Positions 43,702 through 53,363 of a stretch of 64,000 nucleotides of DNA are shown one piece after another. Position numbers and translations under genes: made by a program. Within the stretch, counting starts at the first letter, position 1. Each line of letters starts with the position of its first letter. The notes beneath the pieces are model-generated. The model was not told the DNA's origin, ran no database searches, and saw only the letters and a list, made by a program, of their open reading frames with translations. The DNA comes from Methylocapsa aurea (GTDB taxonomy: Bacteria; Pseudomonadota; Alphaproteobacteria; Rhizobiales; Beijerinckiaceae), in assembly GCF_000746085.1 (NCBI RefSeq), contig NZ_JQKO01000015.1:1-64000 (forward strand), in the 5' to 3' direction.

Positions 43702-45924
43702 TTATTCCGCGGCCTTTTCAACCCTGCCGAGGTCATCGGCGAGGTTGCGAGGAGATGACGCGGCAAGCGCCTTGCCGCGTCCAGAGAGGCTCGGATTGGT
43801 CAGGAAATAGGTTTGCGCGCCAAAGGGCTCCTCGCTTGGCGTCCGCTCGACTCGCCGGCTCGAGCCATCCTCGAGGATCGTCCAGCTTTGCTCGTTGTCG
43901 AGAAGGTTGGCGAGCAGCACTTGGTCGAGAACCTGCTCGTGCAGGGTCGGATTGACGATCGGGAACAGGGTCTCGACCCGCCGATCCAAGTTGCGCGACA
44001 TGAGATCGGCTGAAGAAATATAAACGGCGGCCTCGGCATGGGGCAGCCCGTGGCCGGCGCCGAAGGCGTAGATGCGGGAATGTTCGAGAAAGCGACCGAT
44101 GATCGACTTGGCGCGTATATTTTCCGAAAGCCCCGGGACGCCGGGACGCAGGCAGCAGATGCCTCTGATCACCAAATCGATCGAGACGCCGGCGGCGCTC
44201 GCCTCATAAAGGGCGTCGATGATCTGGGGATCGGCCAAGGAGTTGCACTTCAGCCAGATCACCGCCGGCCTCCCGGCCCGGGCATGTCCGATTTCAGCGG
44301 CGATATGGTCGAGAATCCGGCGCTTGGCGGAGACCGGCGAGATCGACAAGCGTTCAAGCTCCGCCGGCTCGCCATAGCCGGTGATGAAGTTGAAAACGCG
44401 AGCGACGTCGCGCCCGACGGCGGGATCCAATGTAAAAGCCGACAAATCGGTGTAAATTCGCGCCGTGATCGGATGATAGTTTCCAGTGCCGATATGGCAA
44501 TAGCTCACGAGGCGGCCGGCCTCCTGGCGGACCACCATCGACAGCTTGGCGTGGGTCTTGAGTTCGGTGAAGCCAAACACGACTTGGACGCCGACGCGTT
44601 CGAGCGAACGCGCCCATCTGATATTGGCTTCCTCGTCGAACCTCGCTTTGAGCTCGACAAGCGCGGTCACCGATTTGCCTGCCTCGGCCGCCTCGATGAG
44701 CGCCTTCACGATCGGGCTGTCGGAGGAGGTGCGATAAAGGGTCTGCTTGATGGCCACGACATCCGGGTCGCGCGCCGCCTGCTGCAGGAACTGCACCACC
44801 ACGTCGAAGGATTCGTAAGGGTGGTGGACGATAATGTCCTTCGCGCGGATGGCCGCGAAACAGTCGCCGCCGAACTCCCGGATGCGCTCCGGAAAGCGCG
44901 GGACGGATGGCGGAAATTTGAGGTCCGGCCGATCGACCCCGATCAACTGGGTCAGCGCGCTAAGCGCCAGCATGCCTTCCTCGACGATCACGTCCTGCGG
45001 CTCGATCCGCAGCTCCCGGGCGACGAAATCTCGCAGCGCCGGCGGCATGGCGGCGTCGACTTCGAGACGGATCACCGAGCCGAGCCGGCGCTCTTTCAGC
45101 GCCGCCTCGAAGACGCGGACGAGATCCTCGGCCTCCTCGGCAAACTCGATGTCAAGGTCGCGAATGACCCGAAACAGGCCAATCGGGCCAAGCTTGCAAC
45201 CGGGGAACAGGCGTTCGGCGAAAAGCGCGATCACATCCTCGACCCGAACGAAGCGCGCGGCGCCCTCAAGGCTGTCGTCGAGCCGGATGAAGCGCGCGAG
45301 CTTTCCCGGCAGGCGCACAAGCGCGGTGAAGACTCGGTTGTCGGCCTGGCGGACCACCTCCAGCGCCAGGGAGAGCTCCAGGTTCGGAATGAAAGGAAAT
45401 GGATGCTCGGGATCGATCGCCATCGGCGTAACCGTCGCGAAAATATGGTCGGCGAAATAAAGTTCGAGCCGCACGACGTCAGCGGTGGCCAAGGCGGGAC
45501 GATCGACGACGAGGACGCCTTCGATCGCAAGCTTCTCACGCAATGCCCGCCAGCATTGTTCCTGGTCGCGGGTCAGTTGCGCCGTGGCCTCGGCGATCCT
45601 CGCCAGAAGCTCGGAAGGCGTCAGGCCATCCATGGAGGGCTCCATCGCCCCGGCCTCGACTTGCTCGATGAGCCCGGAGACGCGGACCATGAAGAACTCG
45701 TCGAGATTGCTGGCCGAAATCGCCAGGAAGCGCAATCGCTCAAGCAGCGGATGAGCGATGTTGGAGGCCTCCTCCATGACCCGTCGATTAAACCAAAGCC
45801 AGGAAAGCTCGCGATTGACGAAGCGCTTCGGATCCAGAGAGAGAGCCTCCGTCGCGCCATCCGGTTGGGACGACTGAGGTTTCCGGGAGCGGGTCGCCGG
45901 CGGGCGTCTGATCGAACTGGTCAT
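43702..45924 (-). CDS. ppk: Polyphosphate kinase 1
   Basis: A 740-residue enzyme making polyphosphate from ATP. The N-terminal part [15 protein letters not shown] and [14 protein letters not shown], the central [20 protein letters not shown], the phospho-histidine region [19 protein letters not shown], and the C-terminal [14 protein letters not shown] are all present. The start at 45924 ([16 protein letters not shown]) is the best available; the frame extends 46 codons upstream. It precedes the pst operon on the same strand but ends 383 bases before pstS, and may share the phosphate response. Confidence 0.95.
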   Translation of the reverse strand: MTSSIRRPPATRSRKPQSSQPDGATEALSLDPKRFVNRELSWLWFNRRVMEEASNIAHPLLERLRFLAISASNLDEFFMVRVSGLIEQVEAGAMEPSMDGLTPSELLARIAEATAQLTRDQEQCWRALREKLAIEGVLVVDRPALATADVVRLELYFADHIFATVTPMAIDPEHPFPFIPNLELSLALEVVRQADNRVFTALVRLPGKLARFIRLDDSLEGAARFVRVEDVIALFAERLFPGCKLGPIGLFRVIRDLDIEFAEEAEDLVRVFEAALKERRLGSVIRLEVDAAMPPALRDFVARELRIEPQDVIVEEGMLALSALTQLIGVDRPDLKFPPSVPRFPERIREFGGDCFAAIRAKDIIVHHPYESFDVVVQFLQQAARDPDVVAIKQTLYRTSSDSPIVKALIEAAEAGKSVTALVELKARFDEEANIRWARSLERVGVQVVFGFTELKTHAKLSMVVRQEAGRLVSYCHIGTGNYHPITARIYTDLSAFTLDPAVGRDVARVFNFITGYGEPAELERLSISPVSAKRRILDHIAAEIGHARAGRPAVIWLKCNSLADPQIIDALYEASAAGVSIDLVIRGICCLRPGVPGLSENIRAKSIIGRFLEHSRIYAFGAGHGLPHAEAAVYISSADLMSRNLDRRVETLFPIVNPTLHEQVLDQVLLANLLDNEQSWTILEDGSSRRVERTPSEEPFGAQTYFLTNPSLSGRGKALAASSPRNLADDLGRVEKAAE

Positions 45925-46308
45925 GATGGTTCCATTTGTGGCGTCGTCTTGGCTCGCGCCGAACACACGGCTGCAAGCCTCGGTGCGCCGAGCCCACCAC
46001 CGCGCGATGACGGCCTTATGACGGCGCCCACATATCGAGCAAAGCAGCGGCGCGCCGCTCACGCGACGGAGATCTATTCACGTGTGAAGGCCGAGGCCGC
46101 CCGCGTCCCGGCTCTCCCTTTCTTCGGCGCCGTCATGTCCGACATCGGCCCTCTGCATTCCCCACCAAAGCTCTCTATCGTTGCTTGTCGAGAGAGGCGG
46201 ATTTAGCACAGAGGCGATCGCCGCCGCCGCCGAAATATCTTAGGACAGCCACGGCCTAGCTTGTATATACCATGTATGCTTTATTCATCTAGGTGGGACG
46301 CAGAAGGT
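45925..46308. other. Divergent region between ppk and the DUF262-HNH gene
   Basis: The ppk promoter is expected here. Base composition drops in GC from about 46240 onward (CTTGTATATACCATGTATGC), marking the left edge of the accessory segment. No repeat of the tRNA-Leu 3' end was found here. Confidence 0.45.
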
Positions 46309-48069
46309 ATGTCATACAGCGCAACAACCATTGCTAGAATTGTCGATCGCATTAACCGAAGCCATTTTCTTCCGGCCATTCAGCGTCCCTACGTTTGGGA
46401 GCCAAACCAAATCACTACACTGTTCGATTCTTTGATGAAGGGCTATCCAATCAGCTCCTTCCTGTTTTGGGAACTAAAGCCGGAGAACAGAGAGAACTGG
46501 GATATCTATCAATTTGCTGAGCACTTCCGGTATGGTCAAGTTCATAACGAGCTCGCCGAAACAGACGGCCGCGACATCACACTTGTTTTGGACGGCCAGC
46601 AACGGCTAACGTCACTATTGATCGGACTTCGCGGCACTTACACAGTGAAGCTGAAGCACAAGCGGTGGGATAATCCAAGTGCATGGGTCCGTCAGCGGCT
46701 CTATCTCGATCTCTTCAGGGATTCGAAGAACGAGGACGAAGACGTCGAAGATGTTAGCATAACCTATGGATTCAGGTTCTTTTCAGAGGATTTGAAGCCT
46801 TCTGCAAGCCATTGGTGGTTTAAAGTTGGCCACATTCTCGATTTTGACAATGAAGATGAGTTTCACGAATTCAAGGATCGCTTAATCGACTCCTTCCCGG
46901 GTGAGGTGACCAAGGCACAGGAACGAGTGGCTCGCCGAACGTTAGAACAACTTTACCGCGTCATTTGGAAAGATGAGATAATAGCATTTTACACCGAAAA
47001 GAACCAATCTTACGATCGCGTCCTGGACATTTTTATCCGCGCAAATGACGGCGGCACAAAGCTCAGCAAGTCCGATCTCTTACTTTCAATGATAACATCG
47101 AAATGGAAGGGCGTCAGCGCACGCGAAGAGATCTATAACTTCGTGGACTTTCTAAACGAATCTCTTTTACGCAAAAATGACATAGACAAAGACTTCATCA
47201 TGAGGTCTTGCCTTGTCCTTTCTGACCTTGAGCACAAATATAAGATCAACAATTTTACGACAAAAAATCTTTCTCTGATACAGGCCAACTGGAGTGAGAT
47301 CCAGAAAGCTATCCAGGCCACAGTCAGTCTAATTAATCGATTTGGCATCGATAGGGATACTCTTACTAGTGCAAATGCACTCCTACCAGTCGCATACTAC
47401 CTCTACAAAATAAAGACGGGCGCTCTTGATGGAAGTACTCCATTCGAAGTCCACAATGCACAACTCATTCATCGCTGGCTTCTCGGTAGCCTCCTCAATG
47501 AAGTGTTCGGGGGCAACTCCGATCAAACGATTGGTGTTTCACGGTCGATAATTCGTGAATCCCTTCGCGCCTCGAATGACTTTCCTTATGATGATCTGGT
47601 GGCAGGTCTGCAGAAACGTCGTGGTCGAGTCGTCAATTTCGACGATCAAAATCTCGAAGCTTTGTTGGATGATACCCGATATGGTAAACGAACGGCCTTT
47701 CTCGCGCTTTCTCTATTGTATGATGCGTTAAATTGGGGAACGTCATATTTTCACATCGACCACATTATTCCAAAGTCTCTCGCCACACGGCAAGCACTCA
47801 TGGCAAGGAATATCGCGGAATCTCGAATCGAGAGAATTCTCAGCGCCGTCGACAGCTTCGGAAACTTGCAGCTCCTCCTCGGACGCGAGAACATCGAGAA
47901 GTCAAACACGCCATTTGCAGACTGGATGAAGACGCGGAATCAAGAGTTCGTGAAGCAACACCTCATCCCTGAAAATCCAGAGCTTTGGAGCGTGGAGATG
48001 CTGCCGGAATTCGTCAAGGAGCGTGAGAAGCTGATCAGGCGGCGACTGAGCGCGAGAAGCCCTGCCTAG
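46309..48069 (+). CDS. DUF262-HNH (GmrSD-type) nuclease, candidate anti-phage defence gene
   Basis: A 586-residue protein. Residues 10-110 carry the DUF262 NTPase-like motifs: IQRPYVWEPNQITTLFDSL (Q25, R26) and LDGQQRLTSL (D95-R99). The C-terminus has a DUF1524-type HNH nuclease with HIDHIIPKSL (H482, D484, H485) and GNLQLLLGRENIEKSN. This pairing is that of GmrSD type IV restriction enzymes, which cut modified phage DNA, and of related defence proteins. The start at 46309 follows AGAAGG; codons such as ATA, AGA and TTA are frequent and GC is lower than in the neighbours. It ends 30 bases from the 3' end of tRNA-Leu, a common integration site. No second subunit is present; the protein is a one-gene system. 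Confidence 0.85.
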   Translation: MSYSATTIARIVDRINRSHFLPAIQRPYVWEPNQITTLFDSLMKGYPISSFLFWELKPENRENWDIYQFAEHFRYGQVHNELAETDGRDITLVLDGQQRLTSLLIGLRGTYTVKLKHKRWDNPSAWVRQRLYLDLFRDSKNEDEDVEDVSITYGFRFFSEDLKPSASHWWFKVGHILDFDNEDEFHEFKDRLIDSFPGEVTKAQERVARRTLEQLYRVIWKDEIIAFYTEKNQSYDRVLDIFIRANDGGTKLSKSDLLLSMITSKWKGVSAREEIYNFVDFLNESLLRKNDIDKDFIMRSCLVLSDLEHKYKINNFTTKNLSLIQANWSEIQKAIQATVSLINRFGIDRDTLTSANALLPVAYYLYKIKTGALDGSTPFEVHNAQLIHRWLLGSLLNEVFGGNSDQTIGVSRSIIRESLRASNDFPYDDLVAGLQKRRGRVVNFDDQNLEALLDDTRYGKRTAFLALSLLYDALNWGTSYFHIDHIIPKSLATRQALMARNIAESRIERILSAVDSFGNLQLLLGRENIEKSNTPFADWMKTRNQEFVKQHLIPENPELWSVEMLPEFVKEREKLIRRRLSARSPA

Positions 48070-48098
48070 TCACGGCATGGCCTTTGAGCCCGATATGG

Positions 48099-48183
48099 TG
48101 GTGCGGACGACGGGAATCGAACCCGTATGACCTAGGTCGAGGGATTTTAAGTCCCTTGCGTCTACCAATTTCGCCACGTCCGC
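48099..48183 (-). tRNA. tRNA-Leu (UAA)
   Basis: An 85-base tRNA including an encoded CCA. Acceptor stem GCGGACG/CGTCCGC, anticodon loop CTTAAAA with TAA, a long variable arm and T loop GGTTCGATTCC. It reads UUA/UUG codons. Its 3' end faces the DUF262-HNH gene. Confidence 0.95.
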
Positions 48184-48227
48184 TTAGCTCAAGGGCTTTA
48201 CGCGCGCCGAATGCCCCAGGCAATATC

Positions 48228-48746
48228 TCAGCCGCGGTCGGCTTGCGAAATCGGCGCCTGGAAGCTGAGGCCTAAGTCCCAGGGGAAATAGATCCAGGTG
48301 TCCTGCGAGACCTCGGTGATGAATGTGTCGACGAGAGGACGCCCGAGCGGCTTGGCGTAGACGGTGGCGACATGCGCCCTTGGCAGCAGCGCGCGCACGG
48401 CCCTGACGGTCGCGCCGGTGTCGACGAGATCGTCGATGACGAGAAGGCCTTCCCCGCCATCCTGTCCGATCTGCGGCGATACGCTCTTCAAGACCTTGAT
48501 CTCACCTTGGACGCTTTCGCCGACATAGCTCGCGACGCAGAATGTGTCGATGATCCGCATGTCGAGTTCGCGCGCGACGATCGCCGCCGGCACCAGTCCG
48601 CCCCGGGTGATCGCCACCACGCCCGAAAAAGGCATGGCCCCGCTCAACCGCCAGGCGAGCGCCCGCGCATCGCGATGGAATTGATCCCAGGAGACATGAA
48701 AGGCTTTTTCAACAGGGGTATTTTTCTGCGCCGGCGGAACAGGCAT
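48228..48746 (-). CDS. gpt: Xanthine phosphoribosyltransferase
   Basis: A 172-residue purine salvage enzyme that joins xanthine (and guanine) to PRPP. The PRPP-binding loop [18 protein letters not shown] and the text [20 protein letters not shown] match bacterial Gpt, as does the C-terminal WIYFPWDLG. Upstream on the same strand, six bases away, ends the CinA-like gene, so the two probably form an operon. Confidence 0.93.
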   Translation of the reverse strand: MPVPPAQKNTPVEKAFHVSWDQFHRDARALAWRLSGAMPFSGVVAITRGGLVPAAIVARELDMRIIDTFCVASYVGESVQGEIKVLKSVSPQIGQDGGEGLLVIDDLVDTGATVRAVRALLPRAHVATVYAKPLGRPLVDTFITEVSQDTWIYFPWDLGLSFQAPISQADRG

Positions 48747-48752
48747 TTTCGC

Positions 48753-49500
48753 TCAGACCCGCTCCTTGAGGAGACGCGCGACCAAGGCTTCGATCGAAGC
48801 CGCGGCGACGCCGACCTGCTCCCTGTCTTTGCCGCGGACAACTATCTCATTATGAAACCGGCCATCGCGGAACGAAGGATAGGAGCCGATCGAAAGCTCC
48901 GGGCTGGCCTCGGCAAGGGCGGCGAGGTCTGCGGCATAGGCGCCCTCCGGCAGTTCGCCCGCCGCGACCGTCTGCGCCAGCATTTTGGCGCCAGTCACAA
49001 GTTTCGGCGCGACCTTATCGAGCATGGATTGCATGATCGCGGGAACGCCGGCCATGACAATGACATTGGAGATCCAGAACCCCGGCGCCTTCGAAATCTC
49101 ATTTTCGATCAATTCGGCGCCATGCGGAATCCGCGCCATGCGCCGGCGCGCCTCGTTCAGGTCCTCCGGCTTGATCCGCTCCAGCAACAGGCTTATCGCC
49201 CGAGGATCCACCGAAATTCCGACGCCCAGGGCGCGCGCCACGGCGTCGGCGGTGATGTCGTCATGCGTCGGCCCGATCCCGCCGGTGGTGAACAGGTAAT
49301 CGTAGCGCGTCCGCAAAGCATTGACCGCGGCGATGATTTCAGCCTCAACGTCGCCGACGACGCGCACCTCGCGAAGATCGATGCCGATCTTGGTGAGATA
49401 ATCGGCAATATAGCCGATATTGCGGTCCTTGGTGCGCCCCGACAGGATCTCGTCGCCGATGACGAGGATCGCCGCCGTTACGGAAGCCGTATGCGTCATG
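48753..49500 (-). CDS. CinA/MoaB-type molybdopterin-binding domain protein
   Basis: The 248-residue product starts at 49500 with GGGAGGAG upstream. The MoCF-type fold is marked by ILVIGDEILSGRTKDRNIGY and LFTTGGIGPTHDDITADAVA, the N-terminal part of CinA (competence/damage-inducible) proteins. The deamidase domain of full-length CinA is absent. In relatives this domain hydrolyses ADP-ribose or binds molybdopterin. Its exact substrate is unclear. Confidence 0.9.
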
Positions 49501-49618
49501 GTCGCTCTCCTCCCGAGCTTGCTACCATGAAACAAATCGCAATTCGACCGGTTCAGCGGCAAAAGGCATGATTTCCGCATGAACGCGGCAAGCGCCCTCG
49601 AACTGGTCCGGTGCAGCC

Positions 49619-50203
49619 ATGCCGTCCGAAACAATCGCCGAGCAGAAGGCCCGGGAGGCCCTCGCGGCGAATCCTTTTCCGCCAACGCCCTGGGTCACGG
49701 TCACGAATGAGGGCATCGTCATCGCAACGGGATACAGCGAGGCGCTGAACCGTCTCTTGCGCTGGGTGCCGAACGCCAAGTGGCGGCCGGCCAGGCGGTC
49801 CTGGGTGATTCCCCTGTCTGGCGCCGAGGCGGTTCGCGCCGTGCTGCCGGAAATCACCCGGCTCGCCGACGCCGCGCAGGAACTGGACGAGGTTGCTCCA
49901 GCTCCCTCGGCGGCGCCTGCGGCGGCCGTCCCGAACAATGATCCAACGATTGCCTTGGCCAAGGCGGCGGAGCTGCTCCACGGCCCAAACTGGCGCGGCA
50001 TTCTCGAGCAGAAGCCCAGCGACGCCCCGGTCCTTGAATGGATCGCGGGACAGCGCTCGCCAGATCCGGCGGATCCCAGGCTCGCGGCATTCATCGCCGG
50101 CCTTCGGGCCAAGGCCGAAGCCCTGGCCCAAGCGGCGGACCAGATCGAGGCGAGCCTTGGCGCGGCGGCGATTGAAGAACAGGCAAGGTCGCGGCGGCCA
50201 TGA
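49619..50203 (+). CDS. Hypothetical protein with a HARP-like segment
   Basis: A 194-residue protein. Residues 25-80 (YSEALNRLLRWVPNAKWRPA, then RSWVIPLSGAEAVRAVLPEI) resemble the short HARP-type repeat of SMARCAL1-like proteins, in which a mobile strand is followed by KxW...W. The match is by eye. An Ala/Pro-rich linker and a helical C-terminal half follow. It overlaps the next gene by four bases (ATGA), so the two are a pair. Confidence 0.55.
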   Translation: MPSETIAEQKAREALAANPFPPTPWVTVTNEGIVIATGYSEALNRLLRWVPNAKWRPARRSWVIPLSGAEAVRAVLPEITRLADAAQELDEVAPAPSAAPAAAVPNNDPTIALAKAAELLHGPNWRGILEQKPSDAPVLEWIAGQRSPDPADPRLAAFIAGLRAKAEALAQAADQIEASLGAAAIEEQARSRRP

Positions 50204-50544
50204 CGGACTATATTCCCGAACTCAGCGAATTGCGCATGGTCCGGCGGGCGCCCGATGGCCCACTGCCTTTCAGCAAGGAAGACAAAAGCTATGTTGTCGC
50301 CTGTTTCAAGGATGTCGAAGCCAGTTTTGGCGTCAGCGGATGCGCGGAGGCCGCCGCCGGGGAAGGGTCGGCGCGGGCGCTGATCAAACAATTGATCGAA
50401 TGGTGGCGCACGCTTGGGCCTGAGACGCAGGACCAGCGCGACGCCTATGGCCGCATGCCGGGCGCGATCAGGCTTATTGACACGGTGGCGACATGGGTCG
50501 AAGAGCAGGACGCGCGAAGGCGCGGCAAAGCCGACGCGACATGA
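50200..50544 (+). CDS. Hypothetical protein, partner of the preceding gene
   Basis: A 114-residue, mostly helical protein (MTDYIPELSELRMVRRAPDG...IKQLIEWWRTLGPETQDQRD). No signal, no membrane segment, no family recognised. The four-base overlap with the gene at 49619 suggests that the products act together. Confidence 0.65.
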   Translation: MTDYIPELSELRMVRRAPDGPLPFSKEDKSYVVACFKDVEASFGVSGCAEAAAGEGSARALIKQLIEWWRTLGPETQDQRDAYGRMPGAIRLIDTVATWVEEQDARRRGKADAT

Positions 50545-50643
50545 GCGCCGGCAAAAAGCTTGGTCTTGTCGTTATGCCCCGGTTGGACCATAGTCGATCG
50601 GGCGCGGACGCCGTCAGCGCCGCCGATGGAGCGCGCGCGGCTA

Positions 50644-50746
50644 AGACATTTTCGAGCAAGGCGGGCGCGGGCTTGCATCAAGAAAATGCGACAAGACAAA
50701 GAGTGAGAGCTGCTTTCTGTTTCCTTCGGATCTGAAAGCGCTCTAA
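50644..50746. repeat. Dispersed repeat type A, copy 2
   Basis: Runs from ACATTTTCGAGCAAGG through AAGAAAATGCGACAAGAC to AAAGCGCTCTAA. It lies in the gap between the two hypothetical genes and the one at 50764, which starts 17 bases later, the same arrangement as copy 1 ahead of the cytochrome gene. Confidence 0.7.
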
Positions 50747-50763
50747 GGCCCTGGACCCACTCC

Positions 50764-51081
50764 ATGAGCAAAAGTTCAGTTATCCGGGTGACGCATCGGG
50801 CTCTGGGCGCAATGCTCCGCCTCACCGTCGCGGAAGGATTATCCTTCGACCTGACCCTGGAGGAGGCGCGCACGTTGGCCCGCGCGCTTGCAGCGGTCCG
50901 CAACGGCAATAGCAATGTCGACGAGATCTATATGAGCCCCATTGCCAGCGACGGGGATTTCTCGGCCAAGGTCACCCCGGATGGATTGCTGCTCGATGCG
51001 CGCAAGCCCCCGCTGCGCTTGGCGTGGCCGGAAGTCAGTGAGATTGCGGGAGCCCTCGCCGAACTCGCGGGCGAAGGCTAG
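50764..51081 (+). CDS. Hypothetical protein
   Basis: A 105-residue protein (MSKSSVIRVTHRALGAMLRL). The pattern of alternating strands and one helix (EEARTLARALAAVRNG) suggests a small alpha/beta fold. No family recognised. A type A repeat lies on each side. Confidence 0.6.
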   Translation: MSKSSVIRVTHRALGAMLRLTVAEGLSFDLTLEEARTLARALAAVRNGNSNVDEIYMSPIASDGDFSAKVTPDGLLLDARKPPLRLAWPEVSEIAGALAELAGEG

Positions 51082-51163
51082 AGCATTATCGAGAGAGGCG
51101 GCCCCCGGCTCGCGTTAAGAAAAAGCAACAAAGCTAGAGCCACTTTTCTTGATTTCCGCGGTC
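51081..51163. repeat. Dispersed repeat type A, partial copy 3
   Basis: Starts at the TAG stop of the preceding gene (CTAGAGCATTATCGAGAG) and includes CTCGCGTTAAGAAAAAGC. It is more diverged than copies 1 and 2, and reaches the stop of the convergent yjbQ gene. Confidence 0.55.
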
Positions 51164-51586
51164 TCACCATTCCCCAATCAAATGCAGCGCGATTTCCCGG
51201 CGCTGCGGCGCGCTCCGGTGTTCAAATACATAGACGCCCTGCCAAGTCCCCAGAACCATCTTGCTCGACGTAATGGGGATTGACAGCTGAACCTGCGTCA
51301 ACGCCGCTCTGATATGGGCTGGCATGTCATCCAGGCCCTCGGTTCTATGACGGTAGCGCGCGGGGTCCTCCGGAGCGATCGCCGCAAAGAACGTTTCAAG
51401 ATCGGCGCAAACATCCGGATCGGCGTTTTCCTGGATCAGCAGAGAGGCCGAGGTATGGCGGCAGAAGACCGTCAACAGCCCGAGTGAGATATTCTGTCCG
51501 CCCACCCACTCGGACACTTCCCGAGTGATTTCGACAAGTCCTTTGCCAGGGGTTTGAATCTGGAGGGCGTGAAGCGCTTGGCGCAT
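51164..51586 (-). CDS. YjbQ family protein (UPF0047)
   Basis: A 140-residue protein of the YjbQ/UPF0047 family, with FCRHTSASLLIQENADPDV and GTWQGVYVFEHR, conserved metal and phosphate-site text. Some members hydrolyse phosphate or substitute for thiamine phosphate synthase; the true role is unsettled. Length is normal for the family. Confidence 0.92.
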   Translation of the reverse strand: MRQALHALQIQTPGKGLVEITREVSEWVGGQNISLGLLTVFCRHTSASLLIQENADPDVCADLETFFAAIAPEDPARYRHRTEGLDDMPAHIRAALTQVQLSIPITSSKMVLGTWQGVYVFEHRSAPQRREIALHLIGEW

Positions 51587-51601
51587 GGCGTCGCCTTGGG
51601 T

Positions 51602-51720
51602 TCTAGATCACGATGCTTTTAGATGGAAACATCCAAAAGCATGAAACTGATCTATTGTTGCGGAAAGAGCGGGACTTAACGCGAAAAACCGGTTTCCACT
51701 TTTTCGCATCCCGCTCTAGG
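51602..51720. repeat. Dispersed repeat, type C variant
   Basis: Contains a hairpin (GATGCTTTTAGATG...CATCCAAAAGCAT) and then CGCGAAAAACCGGTTTCCAC, the reverse complement of the type C core, ending CATCCCGCTCTAGG. It fills the gap between yjbQ and the dipeptidase gene. Confidence 0.6.
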
Positions 51721-51758
51721 CCGCGCCCCTCGGGATATGAACGCGCCCTCTTAAGATC

Positions 51759-52436
51759 CTACCGCACCTCGAAATCGAGCGGCTCTGCATCCTTAACGCC
51801 TTCGAGCGCGAAGTGCCACCATTCCTGGGGCAGGTTCACGAAGCCGTGCCGCTGCATCAGGGTGAGGAGCTTGGCCCGGTTGGCTTTGGCGGACTTGCCA
51901 ATTGCCGGATTTTCCGTCGCCGAAGCGGCGTCGAAGAGATCGAAGGGCGTGCCGAAGTCGAGCCCTATGATCCCGAGATCGACCGCAATGCCTTTGGAAT
52001 GGGCCGAGGCCTTGGCGATATAGCCGAGTTCGAAAAGCGACTGCTTGTCGATATGGGGATAGTAGATTTCCTTCATCGCCTGATCTTGCGCGTCGGCGGC
52101 CCAGGCGATGAAAGCCTCGGTCGCCCGCTGCGGCCGGTAGCAATCATAGACGACAAGGCGGAGGCCTTCGCTTTCGATCTCCTTTTGCACGGCGGCGAGC
52201 GCTTCCGCCACTTCCCGGCGCAGCCAGCATTGCGGCGCCTGATAGCCGGGGACCGACCTGCCGGTGAAATTATTGGCGCTGGCGTAGCGGATGTCCTGCT
52301 TGACGCCAGGGGCGATATCGGAGAGGCGGACGAAATTTCGCGGCGGCTCGCCGCTCGCGGCGGCGGCCCCGCACAGGGAGCAGAGCGTCGAACAGAGCGT
52401 CAGCAGCGTCACCGCGGCGGAAAGACCCTCACTCAT
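51759..52436 (-). CDS. D-Ala-D-Ala dipeptidase (VanX/DdpX family), exported
   Basis: A 225-residue zinc enzyme that splits D-alanyl-D-alanine. A signal peptide follows the start at 52436 (SAAVTLLTLCSTLCSLCGAA). The family motifs are SAHSKGIAVDLGI (zinc His and Asp) and EWWHFAL (Glu base and zinc His). Export to the periplasm implies recycling of D-Ala-D-Ala from the wall rather than vancomycin resistance. Confidence 0.9.
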   Translation of the reverse strand: MSEGLSAAVTLLTLCSTLCSLCGAAAASGEPPRNFVRLSDIAPGVKQDIRYASANNFTGRSVPGYQAPQCWLRREVAEALAAVQKEIESEGLRLVVYDCYRPQRATEAFIAWAADAQDQAMKEIYYPHIDKQSLFELGYIAKASAHSKGIAVDLGIIGLDFGTPFDLFDAASATENPAIGKSAKANRAKLLTLMQRHGFVNLPQEWWHFALEGVKDAEPLDFEVR

Positions 52437-52782
52437 CCTCGATTTCCTCGCTGAATTCCTGCGCCCTTGGCTTGACCGCACGACGCAGAGCTTTGCGGCA
52501 AATGCGGCAGGGACGCCATAAACTTCCCGCGAAAAAATCGCCACGCCAACGCCAATTTATCTCTTTTCACATATTTGCGGCGCATGTTTGCGCATCGCGA
52601 AGAGGATATTGGCGGCCGACCTTGTTTGGCTATCCCGCCGGGGCCACATCAGGCCGGGTTCAAATCGCCGGAGCGTTTTCCTTGGGACGGTTTTCAGGGA
52701 CGCTCTCAGGCCCGCCAGGTCCTGACCCGTCGCCCAAACGGTTCAGACCGCGCGAGATGGAAAAGGACCGGGAGAGCAAGAG
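52437..52782. other. Divergent intergenic region, no gene supported
   Basis: 346 bases between the dipeptidase and RDD protein genes, which diverge, so two promoters are expected. An AT-richer stretch at 52530-52580 is the best candidate area. Confidence 0.4.
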
Positions 52783-53259
52783 ATGAGCGACAGGAACGGT
52801 TTTGACAGGGCGGCGGTCCGGCCGCCGATTTTCATGCCGGCCTATCTTCCTCCGCAAGCGCTCGCGGGGGTGCGGACGCGGCGCATCATGGCCGTGCTTC
52901 TTGACCTCGTTCTCGTCTCGATCCTCTCTTTCGCGCTATGGCTGGCGCTCGCCGTCCTGACCCTCGGGCTTTCGCTCCTGATCCTGCCGCCGCTTTTTCC
53001 GTTCGTCGCGTTTTTCTACAATGGCTTGACCATTTCAGGCTGGCGGATGGCGACCCCTGGCATGCAGGCGATGGACCTTGAGATGCGCCTCATCGATGGC
53101 CAAAGAACGCCTTTCCTAAATGCCGCGGCGCATGCCGTCCTGTTTTACGTCAGCTGGATGTTCCCGCCGGTTTTTCTGGTCTCGCTTCTGAACGACAATA
53201 AAAGATGCCTGCACGACATTCTCGCCGGCGTGATCGTCACGCGGCGGCCAATCTGGTAA
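52783..53259 (+). CDS. RDD family membrane protein
   Basis: A 158-residue protein with three or four membrane helices. The RDD motif appears as RRIMAVLLDLVLVSILSFAL (Arg-Asp spacing) and later MATPGMQAMDLEMR and NDNKRCLHDILAGVIV, all typical. Family roles include ion transport; the substrate here is unknown. GGGAGAGC lies ahead of the ATG. Start of a plus-strand pair with bpt. Confidence 0.88.
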   Translation: MSDRNGFDRAAVRPPIFMPAYLPPQALAGVRTRRIMAVLLDLVLVSILSFALWLALAVLTLGLSLLILPPLFPFVAFFYNGLTISGWRMATPGMQAMDLEMRLIDGQRTPFLNAAAHAVLFYVSWMFPPVFLVSLLNDNKRCLHDILAGVIVTRRPIW

Positions 53260-53363
53260 GCCACGCGCCCATCTGTCCTTCGCAGCAAATCCTTTGCGGC
53301 GCGCGGAGAAAGCGATAGCCTGCGATTCCGGCCGTTGAACCTGGAACATGAGGACCGACGAGA

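Noticed and set aside
44038-46206. 722-codon plus-strand frame opposite ppk
   Set aside because: It is a mirror frame of a high-GC gene; the minus strand encodes an unmistakable polyphosphate kinase.
46210-46310. Second copy of the tRNA-Leu 3' end as an attachment site
   Set aside because: I looked for a repeat of the tRNA end to the left of the DUF262-HNH gene and found none.
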